A DNA stretch of 64,000 nt from Bacteroidales bacterium H5 (GTDB lineage Bacteria; Bacteroidota; Bacteroidia; Bacteroidales; Muribaculaceae), in the NCBI GenBank assembly GCA_001701225.1, contig DAAQ01000030.1:1-64000 (forward strand), read 5' to 3'. The notes beneath the pieces were generated by a model, which saw only the letters and a list, made by a program, of their open reading frames with translations, did no database searches and was not told the DNA's origin. The stretch's first letter is position 1; every line of letters starts with the position of its first letter. Positions 16,775 to 25,102 of this stretch are shown here, one piece after another. The position numbers and the translations under genes were made by a program.

Positions 16775-18439
16775 TTAATCCTTGGCCCGGTTTTTAAGGA
16801 ACTCCACAATATCTTCCTTTTCGGGCACTCCGAGCTTCTTTCGTATCGACGATTTTCGGACATATATTGTGGAGGTGGTCTGACCTGTTATCACGCTAAT
16901 CTCTTTTGTCGAGAATCCTGCCAGCATGAGCACGATTATCTGTTCCTCCTTCGGGGAAAGAAGCTCGCCATATTCTCCGTGCAGTTTTCCGTAGAATCCC
17001 GAGTACAGGCTGTCTATCATCTCGAAGACTTTAGTCCAGTCAACAAGCTCGCCGTTGGTTTCGCCGTCGATTGACGAAATCTTACGCAGCATCTCGCGAT
17101 TCTGCTCGGTCGGTGTCTCGGCAACCATCTTGATTATGCCGAGCTGCCTGAGCATGGTACTTCGCAGCGCAGACGAGTCCGGCGTCGTAGGTTCCTGAAC
17201 GGGTGCCGACCTGTACTCGTCGACCATCTTCTGCAACGCCTCTATGCGTTCTTCGTTCTCGCGCTCGCGCTGACGGCGCATCATGATGAGCCATGCGCTC
17301 ACGCCCGCTATTAGGATTGCCGCAAGGCTTATAATAAGTATTATCACAGTTTTGTGCGCGCTTTCGGCTTTCAGCGTCAGTGCGCGGTTCTGCTGACGCA
17401 ACGCACCGCGTTCCGACTCCCACTGTGACGCCTTCATGCGGTTGAAGCGCTCGTTCTGGCGGTTGTTCAGTCTGTTGATATGCGTCAGTTTTATGCGTCC
17501 GGTCTGCCTGAAATCAATCATGACATGGAGCAGATTGCTATAGCTGCGGAAATAAGCGTCTTCATCACCTCTCAGTCTGACAGCAATGCTGTCGGCTGTC
17601 TTAAGATGATGTGCCGCCAGATTCACATTTCCTCTGTTCAGAGCATTAATGGCATATTGGAAGTGGAGCATATCGGCGGCACCGTTGTCGTGACCTGCTT
17701 TGCTGAATATCTCATCGATAAGTCTGTCGCTTTCGCCATCGTGTCCCGACTCAGTAAGAAGCTGTGCCTGTCCAACCATAAACAGAAACTGCTTGTCATC
17801 CCAGTGGCGGCTACGGGCATAGTCAATAAGCTCGTTAACGAGATATAAGGCAGAGTCAATTTCTCCGGCATACTCATATCCGGCCAAGAGCATATACTTT
17901 GCCTCCATCTTTCTCAGCGTATCGTTTTCGAGTATATGAAGCCTTTTTGCCAATGGTATAATTTGACGACCTTGATACTCGGATGTACCGAGCAAGACTC
18001 GGATTCTCAATGCCTCTGTCATTAGAGAATCGGGCACATTCGACAGCTTTGTAAGAGAATCAAGCATTGTGATTGACCCCGGAGTGTCGCCAACCCAAAA
18101 CTTATAGAATGCAAGTGCGATGCCACTCCGTATGTCTTTCACTATATCCTTCCCACGATAATATTTGTGAGCAAAGGTAATCAATGAGTCCTCAATCATG
18201 GAACGATTACGCTTCATATGGCCGTAAGCCTTGAGGAAAATGAATTTCGCTCGCAGGGAATCGACCTTCAGGTCTGAGGGGTCTATCCCTTCCAGAATAG
18301 CCAATGCGCTGTCAGTGGCGGCAGGCATCAGTCTTTCGGCCCGGCTTATCTCCTTATCATGCCGTGACATCGGCCCCGAGCATGAGGCAACGACAGTCAT
18401 GGCAAGAATCAGGAATAGGAATATGGATTTTTTCATCAA
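16775..18439 (-). CDS. membrane-anchored TPR sensor with LuxR-type helix-turn-helix
   Basis: A 554-residue regulator. Seen: a signal/lipobox-like start (MKKSIFLFLILAMTVVASCS), a periplasmic helical region with TPR-like repeats (about 30-340), a membrane helix (about 364-387, ILIISLAAILIAGVSAWLIM), a cytoplasmic coiled coil (RRQRERENEERIEALQKMV) and a C-terminal LuxR/GerE helix-turn-helix (about 494-554; LSPKEEQIIVLMLAGFSTKE and IYVRKSSIRKKLG). This is a known Bacteroidetes layout in which a periplasmic signal reaches a DNA-binding domain. It starts 30 bases after the efflux TolC gene and is followed by the lipoprotein-receptor operon, which it may control (inference). If Cys20 were truly lipidated the topology would conflict with the membrane helix, so it may be an ordinary signal peptide. 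Confidence 0.85.
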   Translation of the reverse strand: MMKKSIFLFLILAMTVVASCSGPMSRHDKEISRAERLMPAATDSALAILEGIDPSDLKVDSLRAKFIFLKAYGHMKRNRSMIEDSLITFAHKYYRGKDIVKDIRSGIALAFYKFWVGDTPGSITMLDSLTKLSNVPDSLMTEALRIRVLLGTSEYQGRQIIPLAKRLHILENDTLRKMEAKYMLLAGYEYAGEIDSALYLVNELIDYARSRHWDDKQFLFMVGQAQLLTESGHDGESDRLIDEIFSKAGHDNGAADMLHFQYAINALNRGNVNLAAHHLKTADSIAVRLRGDEDAYFRSYSNLLHVMIDFRQTGRIKLTHINRLNNRQNERFNRMKASQWESERGALRQQNRALTLKAESAHKTVIILIISLAAILIAGVSAWLIMMRRQRERENEERIEALQKMVDEYRSAPVQEPTTPDSSALRSTMLRQLGIIKMVAETPTEQNREMLRKISSIDGETNGELVDWTKVFEMIDSLYSGFYGKLHGEYGELLSPKEEQIIVLMLAGFSTKEISVITGQTTSTIYVRKSSIRKKLGVPEKEDIVEFLKNRAKD

Positions 18440-18469
18440 TCGTGGAGCTTGTTGGAGAGGGCTATGGGC

Positions 18470-19654
18470 TTACTCGTATTTTGCGAGGTTGGCGAGGAGG
18501 GTATGATACTCCCACAGGATGTCTATATAGTCACGCCTGGCAGAGATGAAATAGTTAGACTCCTCGATGAATGTGAGATAGGTAATCTGCCCCGCCTCGA
18601 ACGCCTTGCGCAGCAACTGGATGTTCGATGGGTCGTTGATGACAGGCTCATACTCATCGATGACCTCGCGCAGGGCAGTGAGTCGCCGCAAGTCGCCCGA
18701 CATGGTGGCGCTCACCTTGGCCAGTTGTATCTCGGCGTCAATCAGCGCGGCTTCGGCCTCGAGAGCGGCTGCCTTGGCCTGATGCTTACGGGTGAATGTG
18801 GGTAGGGTTATGCCGATGGAGAAACCGTCAAAATTGCCTCCAAGCTCGGTCTCATGCTCATAGCCAATCGAGAATCCGGGGAAACGGCTGCGGTTCTCGA
18901 CCTTGACCAGCGAGCGTGCGGCCTCGCTCTGTGCCATTGCGGCGGCATACGCCGGATCGCGCTGACGCAGCATATCGGCTGTCGGAGCCGACGGCAGAGC
19001 CGGAGCGGCCGGATATTCCTTTCCGGCCATGGCGAGAATCGGCGCCGGGTCGAGCCCACCGTTGAATGCGGTGATCTGTGCCACAAGCTCGGCTTGCTGC
19101 GCTTCAAGAGCGTGCAGCTCACGGTGTACGGCAATACGTTCGAGCACGGTCTTGTTATAGTCAAGACGCGTCTCGGTGCCCTCTTCGGCCCCCTTGCGAT
19201 ATATCTCGACCATCGCGTCGACATATCCGGCCAGCTCGGTCTGCATGTCGAGCAGCTGGGCATTGTGGATAGCGTCGATGAGCAGTTGACGTGCCTCGGC
19301 GCGGGCCTCGAGCAATGTCGACTCATACAGGTATTGCGAAGCTGTCCGGGCCTTGCGCACCGCCTCACGGCGTGCCGAGTAGATGCCGGGCCAGTCGAAC
19401 CCCTGGCTGATGGAGAGGGCCCATTTGTTGCCGACCTCGGCGTTCGATCCCCACACGCGCGAGAACTCGGCTTCGGGTGGCGGAAGCTGATTGTCGGCCT
19501 TCATCGTCTCAATCCCGGCCTGGGCGCGAAGCTGTTCGGCTCTCGGAGCAAGATTGTTTGCCAGCAGCGTGGCAAGCGCGTCGTCAAACGGCGTCGCGGA
19601 GGCTGCCAACGTCGCGGAAAGCAGCCAGGAGGCGGTGATGGTCTTTAGTTTCAT
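18470..19654 (-). CDS. TolC-family outer membrane protein of an RND efflux system
   Basis: A 394-residue outer-membrane channel component (CzcC/CusC-like). It has a signal peptide (TASWLLSATLAASATP) and long helical repeats: ALATLLANNLAPRAEQLRAQ, then LLEARAEARQLLIDAIHNAQ, then KHQAKAAALEAEAALIDAEI. It is shorter than typical TolC (about 420-480). The start overlaps the RND pump stop codon by 4 bases (ATGA), so it is co-translated with the pump. The order adaptor-pump-channel on one strand supports a complete tripartite exporter. Confidence 0.9.
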   Translation of the reverse strand: MKLKTITASWLLSATLAASATPFDDALATLLANNLAPRAEQLRAQAGIETMKADNQLPPPEAEFSRVWGSNAEVGNKWALSISQGFDWPGIYSARREAVRKARTASQYLYESTLLEARAEARQLLIDAIHNAQLLDMQTELAGYVDAMVEIYRKGAEEGTETRLDYNKTVLERIAVHRELHALEAQQAELVAQITAFNGGLDPAPILAMAGKEYPAAPALPSAPTADMLRQRDPAYAAAMAQSEAARSLVKVENRSRFPGFSIGYEHETELGGNFDGFSIGITLPTFTRKHQAKAAALEAEAALIDAEIQLAKVSATMSGDLRRLTALREVIDEYEPVINDPSNIQLLRKAFEAGQITYLTFIEESNYFISARRDYIDILWEYHTLLANLAKYE

Positions 19655-22600
19655 TTCTTCTTCTGGGTGATGGAATAAATAATTGGAACGACGTAGATGT
19701 TGAGGAGGGTTGACGAGAGCAATCCCCCAAGTATAACAACCGCGAGGGGCGATTGGATTTCATTGCCCGGCTGCGAACCGTTTACGGCTATGGGAATCAG
19801 AGCCAGCGCCGAGCTCAGGGCCGTCATAAGGATGGGGTTCAGACGGTCGGCCGAGCCGCGCAGGATTGTGTCGCGCAGCGAGGCGCCCCCCTCGCGCAAG
19901 GTGTCATAGTGCGACATCAGCAGCATGCCGTTGCGCGTGGCTATGCCCATGAGCGATATGAAGCCTATGATGGCCGGAATATTGAGCTCGCCCGAGGTGA
20001 GGCGCAATATGATGACACCTCCTATCAGTGCAAGAGGCATGTTTAGCATGATGATGAGCGAGCGTCCCACCGAGCGGTATTGCCCGTAGAGGAGCATGAA
20101 GATGATGACAAGCGAGAGGATGCTGACAAGGCCGAGCGTGCGCGATGCCGACGCCTCGCTCTCGAACTGGCCGCCATAGGTGACATAATACCCTTCCGGC
20201 AACGTCACCTCGTCTGCCACGGCACGGCGTATGTCGTCGACGGCACCGCGCAGGTCACGCCCCTCGACATTGGCCGCGATGACTATGCGGCGGTTGACAT
20301 TCTCGCGGCTGATGGAGTTGGGGCCGGACGACGAGACGACCTCGGCCACAGCACCGAGAGGAATCTTGCCGCGGCGCGAGTCTATCGGGAGTGATTCTAT
20401 ATCCCGTGCGGTCTGTCGTGCCGAGGGCTCCATGCGCAGGGTGAGGTTATAGGGCAATCCCTCCTCATAGACCAGCGAGACCTTCTCGCCACCCACAGCC
20501 ACCGACACGAAATCGGCGAACTCAGGCATAGTGATGCCATAGTAGGCCAGCATGTCGCGACGCGGACGTATTGCAAGTTCGGGACGCTCCATCTGCTGCT
20601 CGATGTTCACGTCGACCACGCCATCCACCTCCGAGGCCGTGTGGCGTATGAGATTGCCGAGGCGGTTGAGCTCGGAAAGGTCGTCGCCAAACAGCTTTAT
20701 GGCTATCTGGGCTTCCGTGCCCGAGAGCATGGCGTCGATGCGGTGCGAGATGGGCTGTCCGACCTCGACATTGACGCCGGGAAGATGCGCCAGGCGGTGG
20801 CGCAGGTCGGCCACCATCTCCTGTCGGGTGCGTCCGTCAAGATGGTACGGGGCCTCGATCTCGCTCACATTCACGCCAAGCGAGTGCTCGTCAAGCTCGG
20901 CACGCCCTGTCTTGCGTGCGGTGATTGATATTTCGGGGGTCTCGAGGATGATGCGCTCGGCCTCGCGTCCCACCCTGTCGCTCTCCTCGAGGGAGATACC
21001 CGGCAGGGTGCTGACATTGATGGTGAGCGAGCCCTCGTTGAATGGGGGAAGGAAACTGCGTCCGAGTGTGAAGAAAAGCCCCACGCATACGGCAAACAGG
21101 ATACCGGTGCCCACAAGCACAGGGCGCGGACGCGCGATGACCCCCGAAAGAGATTTCTCATACCATCCCGAGAGATGGCGCGACAGCCACGGCTCGCGTG
21201 ACAGCTCGCGCTCGGCCCGCTTGCCTCCCAGCAGGAAAGAGCACAGCACGGGGGTGACAGTCAGGGCCACAACCGTAGATGCAAGCAATGCCACAACAAA
21301 CGAGATGCCGAGAGGACGGAGCATACGTCCCTCCATACCGCTCAGGAAGAAGAGCGGCAGGAACGAGGCCATGATGATGAGTGACGAATTAAATATGGGC
21401 AGACGCACCTCGCGCGACGCATCGAATATTGTTGCGAGCAACGCCTTGGTTCCCTGCGGACGGTCGCGCCGCAAGCGTTTGTGCACATTCTCGACATCGA
21501 CAATGGCGTCATCGACCAGCGAGCCGATGGCGATGGCGATGCCGCCAAGACTCATTGTATTGACCGTCAAACCCATGAGATGCAGGGCTATGAGCGTGAC
21601 GATAATCGACAGCGGCAACGCGACAAGCGAGATGAGCGTGGTGCGCACATCCATCAGGAAGAAGAAGAGGACTATGATGACGAATATGGCCCCGACAAAC
21701 AGCGACTCGCGCAGGTTGGAGATGGAACGGTCTATGAAATCGGCCTGCCTGAATATGTCGGTGTCAATCGTGACGTCGGCAGGGAATGTGGATGCGAGCC
21801 CTGCGAGCTGCTCCTCAATCTTGTCTGTCAGCGATATTGTGCCCGCGCCGGGCTGTTTGGTCACGGTGATGAGGACGGCATCGCGGGTCGAGACAGAAGC
21901 GGCTCCCAGACGTGGCTCCTCGCCCCCTACCCTCACATCGGCGATGTCCGAGAGCCTGACAAGACGCGTGGAGTCTGACACCACGACACTGTTGGCAATC
22001 TCTTCGAGCGATGTGGCGGACAGGTCGGCCTTGACAAGATACTCGTTGCCGTGCTCGTAGATGACACCGCCCGAGGTATTTGAGTTCATGCCCGTCACGG
22101 CATCGCGTACCTCCTGGAGCGACACACCGCAACGCTGCATCTTTGCCGGACAGAGCAGTATCTGATACTCCTTGGCCTCACCGCCGATGACAGATACGCT
22201 CGATACCCCCGGCAGAGAGAGCAGACGTGGTGCTATGCGGCTGTCGGCCAGCGTACGCAACTCTCCCGGCGTAGTGAGCGAGTCGGCCGTGAGTCCGATT
22301 ATCAGTATCTCGCCTAAGATTGACGACTGTGGCCCGAGTGTGGGAGCGCCGACACCAGGAGGAAGCGTGCCGTTGAGAGACGACAGCTTCTCGGCCACAA
22401 TCTGACGGGCGCGATAGACATCCGTATCCCAGTCAAACTCGACCCAGACGACCGAGAAGCCCGGAGTCGATGACGAGCGCACGCGACGCACTCCCTCGGC
22501 TCCATTGACCGCAGTCTCGACAGGATATGTCACGGATTTCTCAATCTCCTCGGGAGCCATCCCGGCAGCCTCGGTCATCACCACCACCGTCGGGGCATTG

Positions 22601-22725
22601 AGGTCGGGAAAAATGTCGACCTCGGTCCGCAGGGTGACGATGACACCATATATCAGCAACATCCCCGCAATGACCAGCACGGCCATGCGGTTGGCCAGCG
22701 AGGCCCTTATGATTCTGTTAAGCAT
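19651..22725 (-). CDS. heavy-metal-type RND efflux pump (CusA/CzcA-like)
   Basis: Inner-membrane proton-driven pump, 1024 residues with the expected 12 membrane helices and two large periplasmic loops. Seen: the N-terminal TEVDIFPDLNAPTVVVMTEA, the helix-4 region GGIAIAIGSLVDDAIVDVEN with paired acidic residues for proton relay, GRSFLPPFNEGSLTI in the second half and GFISLMGIATRNGML near the end. These match the HME-RND class (CusA, CzcA). Which metal, or whether another substrate is used, cannot be settled from motifs. The adaptor has His-rich ends, which favours a metal. Confidence 0.92.
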   Translation of the reverse strand: MLNRIIRASLANRMAVLVIAGMLLIYGVIVTLRTEVDIFPDLNAPTVVVMTEAAGMAPEEIEKSVTYPVETAVNGAEGVRRVRSSSTPGFSVVWVEFDWDTDVYRARQIVAEKLSSLNGTLPPGVGAPTLGPQSSILGEILIIGLTADSLTTPGELRTLADSRIAPRLLSLPGVSSVSVIGGEAKEYQILLCPAKMQRCGVSLQEVRDAVTGMNSNTSGGVIYEHGNEYLVKADLSATSLEEIANSVVVSDSTRLVRLSDIADVRVGGEEPRLGAASVSTRDAVLITVTKQPGAGTISLTDKIEEQLAGLASTFPADVTIDTDIFRQADFIDRSISNLRESLFVGAIFVIIVLFFFLMDVRTTLISLVALPLSIIVTLIALHLMGLTVNTMSLGGIAIAIGSLVDDAIVDVENVHKRLRRDRPQGTKALLATIFDASREVRLPIFNSSLIIMASFLPLFFLSGMEGRMLRPLGISFVVALLASTVVALTVTPVLCSFLLGGKRAERELSREPWLSRHLSGWYEKSLSGVIARPRPVLVGTGILFAVCVGLFFTLGRSFLPPFNEGSLTINVSTLPGISLEESDRVGREAERIILETPEISITARKTGRAELDEHSLGVNVSEIEAPYHLDGRTRQEMVADLRHRLAHLPGVNVEVGQPISHRIDAMLSGTEAQIAIKLFGDDLSELNRLGNLIRHTASEVDGVVDVNIEQQMERPELAIRPRRDMLAYYGITMPEFADFVSVAVGGEKVSLVYEEGLPYNLTLRMEPSARQTARDIESLPIDSRRGKIPLGAVAEVVSSSGPNSISRENVNRRIVIAANVEGRDLRGAVDDIRRAVADEVTLPEGYYVTYGGQFESEASASRTLGLVSILSLVIIFMLLYGQYRSVGRSLIIMLNMPLALIGGVIILRLTSGELNIPAIIGFISLMGIATRNGMLLMSHYDTLREGGASLRDTILRGSADRLNPILMTALSSALALIPIAVNGSQPGNEIQSPLAVVILGGLLSSTLLNIYVVPIIYSITQKKK

Positions 22726-22736
22726 CGCCGGAGATA

Positions 22737-23852
22737 TTAATGGTTGTGCGAATGTCCCTCGGGAACGACAGTGGCCTGTTCGGCAAGCCGCACGAATGTG
22801 GCACCGCGTGTCACGACCGAATCGCCCTCAGATATGCCGGATGTTATCAGCACCCTCTCGCCGTCAGAATGTCCCGTAGTCACCGGTCGCTTCTCATAGC
22901 CGTGGGCAGACGTCTTGACAAACACGAACATCTGTCCCATCTGCTCGGAAAGCGCCTCGGCGGGGACAGACAGCCTGTCGGTAGTCGCAGCCGAAGACAG
23001 GTACACCTCGAGCGCGCTTCCGGGCACAATCGAGGGGGCTGAGTTGTCGAAAGTGAAATAGACAGGTATATATCCGGGCATCGAGGCACCCGAGGCGCCG
23101 GAGGCGGACACAAGCTTGCCCCCCAGCGTACTGAGGCGCACGGGTGAGCCGGAATGGGGTGTGATGACGGCATCGGCTATCCGCGGGAGGAATGAGCTCT
23201 CGGATGCAGGGAGCAACGCGCGGAGGGTGAGGCGCGATGTGGCCGAGACCTCAGCTATCGGAGCTCCGGCCTCGACATATGAGCCGTCTCCGACAAGAAT
23301 ACCCGTCACGACTCCGGCACGCGGCGAGAGGGCAGTCCCGGATGCGGCCCGCGGAGAATATGCGGCCCGCGCTGCCTCGTATGCGGCTACGGCATCGTTA
23401 TACTCCTTGCGTGTCACGAGTCCGTCGTCGAGCAGCGGTTTCAGACGGTCTACCTCACGCTTCGCTGCATTGAGGGCGGCAAGCGCTACCTGGTTCGCGT
23501 CGCCACCCGTCACACCTCTGCCCGATACAGACGCCACAGCCTGTCCGGCCCTGACATTGGCACCTTCGGTAATGCCCGGACTGAGAGTGACGATACCCGA
23601 TGTAGGGGCCGAGACTACGGCACGCCCCGAAGCGGCCGGCATGACCTCTCCCGACACCTTGACCACCTCGGCGAACGGAGCCGGAACGACAGCCTCGGTC
23701 ACGATACCGAACCTATCGGCATCAGCAGGTTCGACCACAATCTCGTTTCCGTGATCATCGGCCTCCTCGGTCACACTCTTCTCATCATGGCCATGCGCAC
23801 AGCCGCACAGCAGCCCCACAGGCAAAATAAAATATGGTAACGGTAGTTTCAT
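22737..23852 (-). CDS. RND efflux periplasmic adaptor with His-rich ends (CzcB/CusB-like)
   Basis: A 371-residue membrane-fusion lipoprotein (lipobox LLCGC, then AHGHDEKSV). Seen: lipoyl half-domains (SAPTSGIVTLSPGITEGANV and SPRAGVVTGILVGDGSYVEA), a helical hairpin between them (about 120-170), and beta-barrel and membrane-proximal domains. Both ends are His-rich (HGHDE...DDHGNE at the start; EGHSHNH at the end), as expected for metal handling. I start at the ATG at 23852; the frame's earlier TTG at 23870 lies in a promoter-like element. First gene of the efflux operon. Confidence 0.9.
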   Translation of the reverse strand: MKLPLPYFILPVGLLCGCAHGHDEKSVTEEADDHGNEIVVEPADADRFGIVTEAVVPAPFAEVVKVSGEVMPAASGRAVVSAPTSGIVTLSPGITEGANVRAGQAVASVSGRGVTGGDANQVALAALNAAKREVDRLKPLLDDGLVTRKEYNDAVAAYEAARAAYSPRAASGTALSPRAGVVTGILVGDGSYVEAGAPIAEVSATSRLTLRALLPASESSFLPRIADAVITPHSGSPVRLSTLGGKLVSASGASGASMPGYIPVYFTFDNSAPSIVPGSALEVYLSSAATTDRLSVPAEALSEQMGQMFVFVKTSAHGYEKRPVTTGHSDGERVLITSGISEGDSVVTRGATFVRLAEQATVVPEGHSHNH

Positions 23853-23867
23853 CTCTATTTTTTTGCG

Positions 23868-23953
23868 CAAAGTTACGGATTTATCACCCCGTCTGAATTA
23901 CACAATTCGGGTGAATAAGTTGCAAAGTTACTAAAAATGGCCGAAAACGCAAC
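23868..23953 (-). promoter_or_regulatory. efflux operon promoter with downstream inverted repeat
   Basis: Main promoter: gTTG (23953-23950), 19 bp, TAACTTTG (23930-23923). A second TAACTTTG lies at 23875-23868 without a -33 at the right distance. Between them an imperfect inverted repeat (CACCCC..GAATT-acac-AATTC..GGGTG, 23885-23913) covers the expected start site, as an operator might. Confidence 0.65.
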
Positions 23954-23988
23954 CATTCACCCACACCCACCACCCATTCGCCCCTTCT

Positions 23989-24963
23989 CTAAAGCCGATA
24001 GAATGATTTTACCTTCGGCAGAAACGGCATACATCCGTCAGCACCAGATATATCCGCCTGATATGTCAACGGTCTGTCGAATATCTCAATATCTGTATAG
24101 TCATAAAGATTAAAAGATGTCCTTATACATTCCTTTATCCGAGTTGATTTGGAAAAGATAGAAATATATAAATTGCTGTAACTCTGACAATATGATTTCA
24201 GGGCTGCGTGTAATCCAGAAGAATCATAGAGCATCGTGCCAAGTATGATTTTCGGATTACGGTTCCTGATATATCTGTCATACAGAGTCTTATTGCCTGA
24301 CAATGGTGCCTGCATCAGTCCGATGGCATGGGAGATGAGCTGTTTGACACCGCAAAAATACTGCGGGACACCATCGTAACCAGATATTTTGAACTCAACA
24401 GCACTCTCTCCATTTCTTTTCTTCCTCTTCTCGATATCACCGACACGTATATTTGACTCAGACAGAATGTCACCCATAGATGAATAGAGGTTGTGATATT
24501 TCCCTGTTATCCTGTAATAAGCGGAGGGAGACAGAAACTCCGTGAATTTAAGTTCAAGGAACAACAGTGTATTCCCATCCTCGGAAACGAGCATGACATC
24601 CACCGAAGAATTTGAGTCAAACACACGGCTCTCCACCTCAAAGAATGCGCGTACATATCTTACCCCGGCAACAATAACCGGATGTGATTCCACCGAATGA
24701 AAAATAAGCAAACCTAACATAGATGACGAATGTAACGTCATGATTCTCCTTATCTCCATTCCTTTTCCGGCAGTCACTTGCCGGAATGCCTCATCAAACC
24801 ATGTATCATTGTCATCAATGCCGAAAATATGTTTCAGAGTCTCCCTGCGACAAAATGGCTTACAGACAAACGCCATAGAGCCATGCGACTTCTTCCCGGT
24901 CGGCCGCAATGCCACTCCTGGCGGAATATTCAGTATATGATTATATATCAGCCCGTAATCCAT
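23989..24963 (-). CDS. putative PD-(D/E)XK nuclease (PGN_0703-like restriction endonuclease)
   Basis: A 324-residue cytoplasmic protein, AT-rich compared with its neighbours (one 60-base row, 24121-24180, is about 28% GC), so probably acquired. Residues 105-145 read FFEVESRVFDSNSSVDVML, a short loop, then LLFLELKFTEFL. This puts Asp122, Glu137 and Lys139 in a D-Xn-ELK arrangement typical of PD-(D/E)XK nucleases. The overall look resembles the PGN_0703-type putative restriction endonucleases of Bacteroidetes. No methyltransferase or partner gene is adjacent. It could instead be a decoy, repair or toxin nuclease. Confidence 0.6.
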   Translation of the reverse strand: MDYGLIYNHILNIPPGVALRPTGKKSHGSMAFVCKPFCRRETLKHIFGIDDNDTWFDEAFRQVTAGKGMEIRRIMTLHSSSMLGLLIFHSVESHPVIVAGVRYVRAFFEVESRVFDSNSSVDVMLVSEDGNTLLFLELKFTEFLSPSAYYRITGKYHNLYSSMGDILSESNIRVGDIEKRKKRNGESAVEFKISGYDGVPQYFCGVKQLISHAIGLMQAPLSGNKTLYDRYIRNRNPKIILGTMLYDSSGLHAALKSYCQSYSNLYISIFSKSTRIKECIRTSFNLYDYTDIEIFDRPLTYQADISGADGCMPFLPKVKSFYRL

Positions 24964-24980
24964 ATCTTGATTTGATGAAA

Positions 24981-25024
24981 CAAAAATAATGGTTTTAACC
25001 GAGATTCCAAAGCAATTATCTCGG
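24981..25024 (-). promoter_or_regulatory. nuclease-gene promoter within a 7-bp inverted repeat
   Basis: TTTG (25011-25008), 19 bp, TATTTTTG (24988-24981) on the minus strand gives a good promoter. CCGAGAT (24999-25005) and ATCTCGG (25018-25024) form an inverted repeat around the -33 element, which could bind a repressor. The divergent adenylation gene shares this intergenic space. Confidence 0.6.
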
Positions 25025-25102
25025 AACCCGACTAAATTAGATCGAAAAATGTGAACCGAAGAGACAGATAAGACATTCTAATTGATAAAGGACCTACATA
25101 AA

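Noticed and set aside
20552..22060. Open frame of 502 codons on the plus strand opposite the RND pump gene
   Set aside because: Ser/Arg-rich low-complexity translation, a typical shadow of a GC-rich gene.
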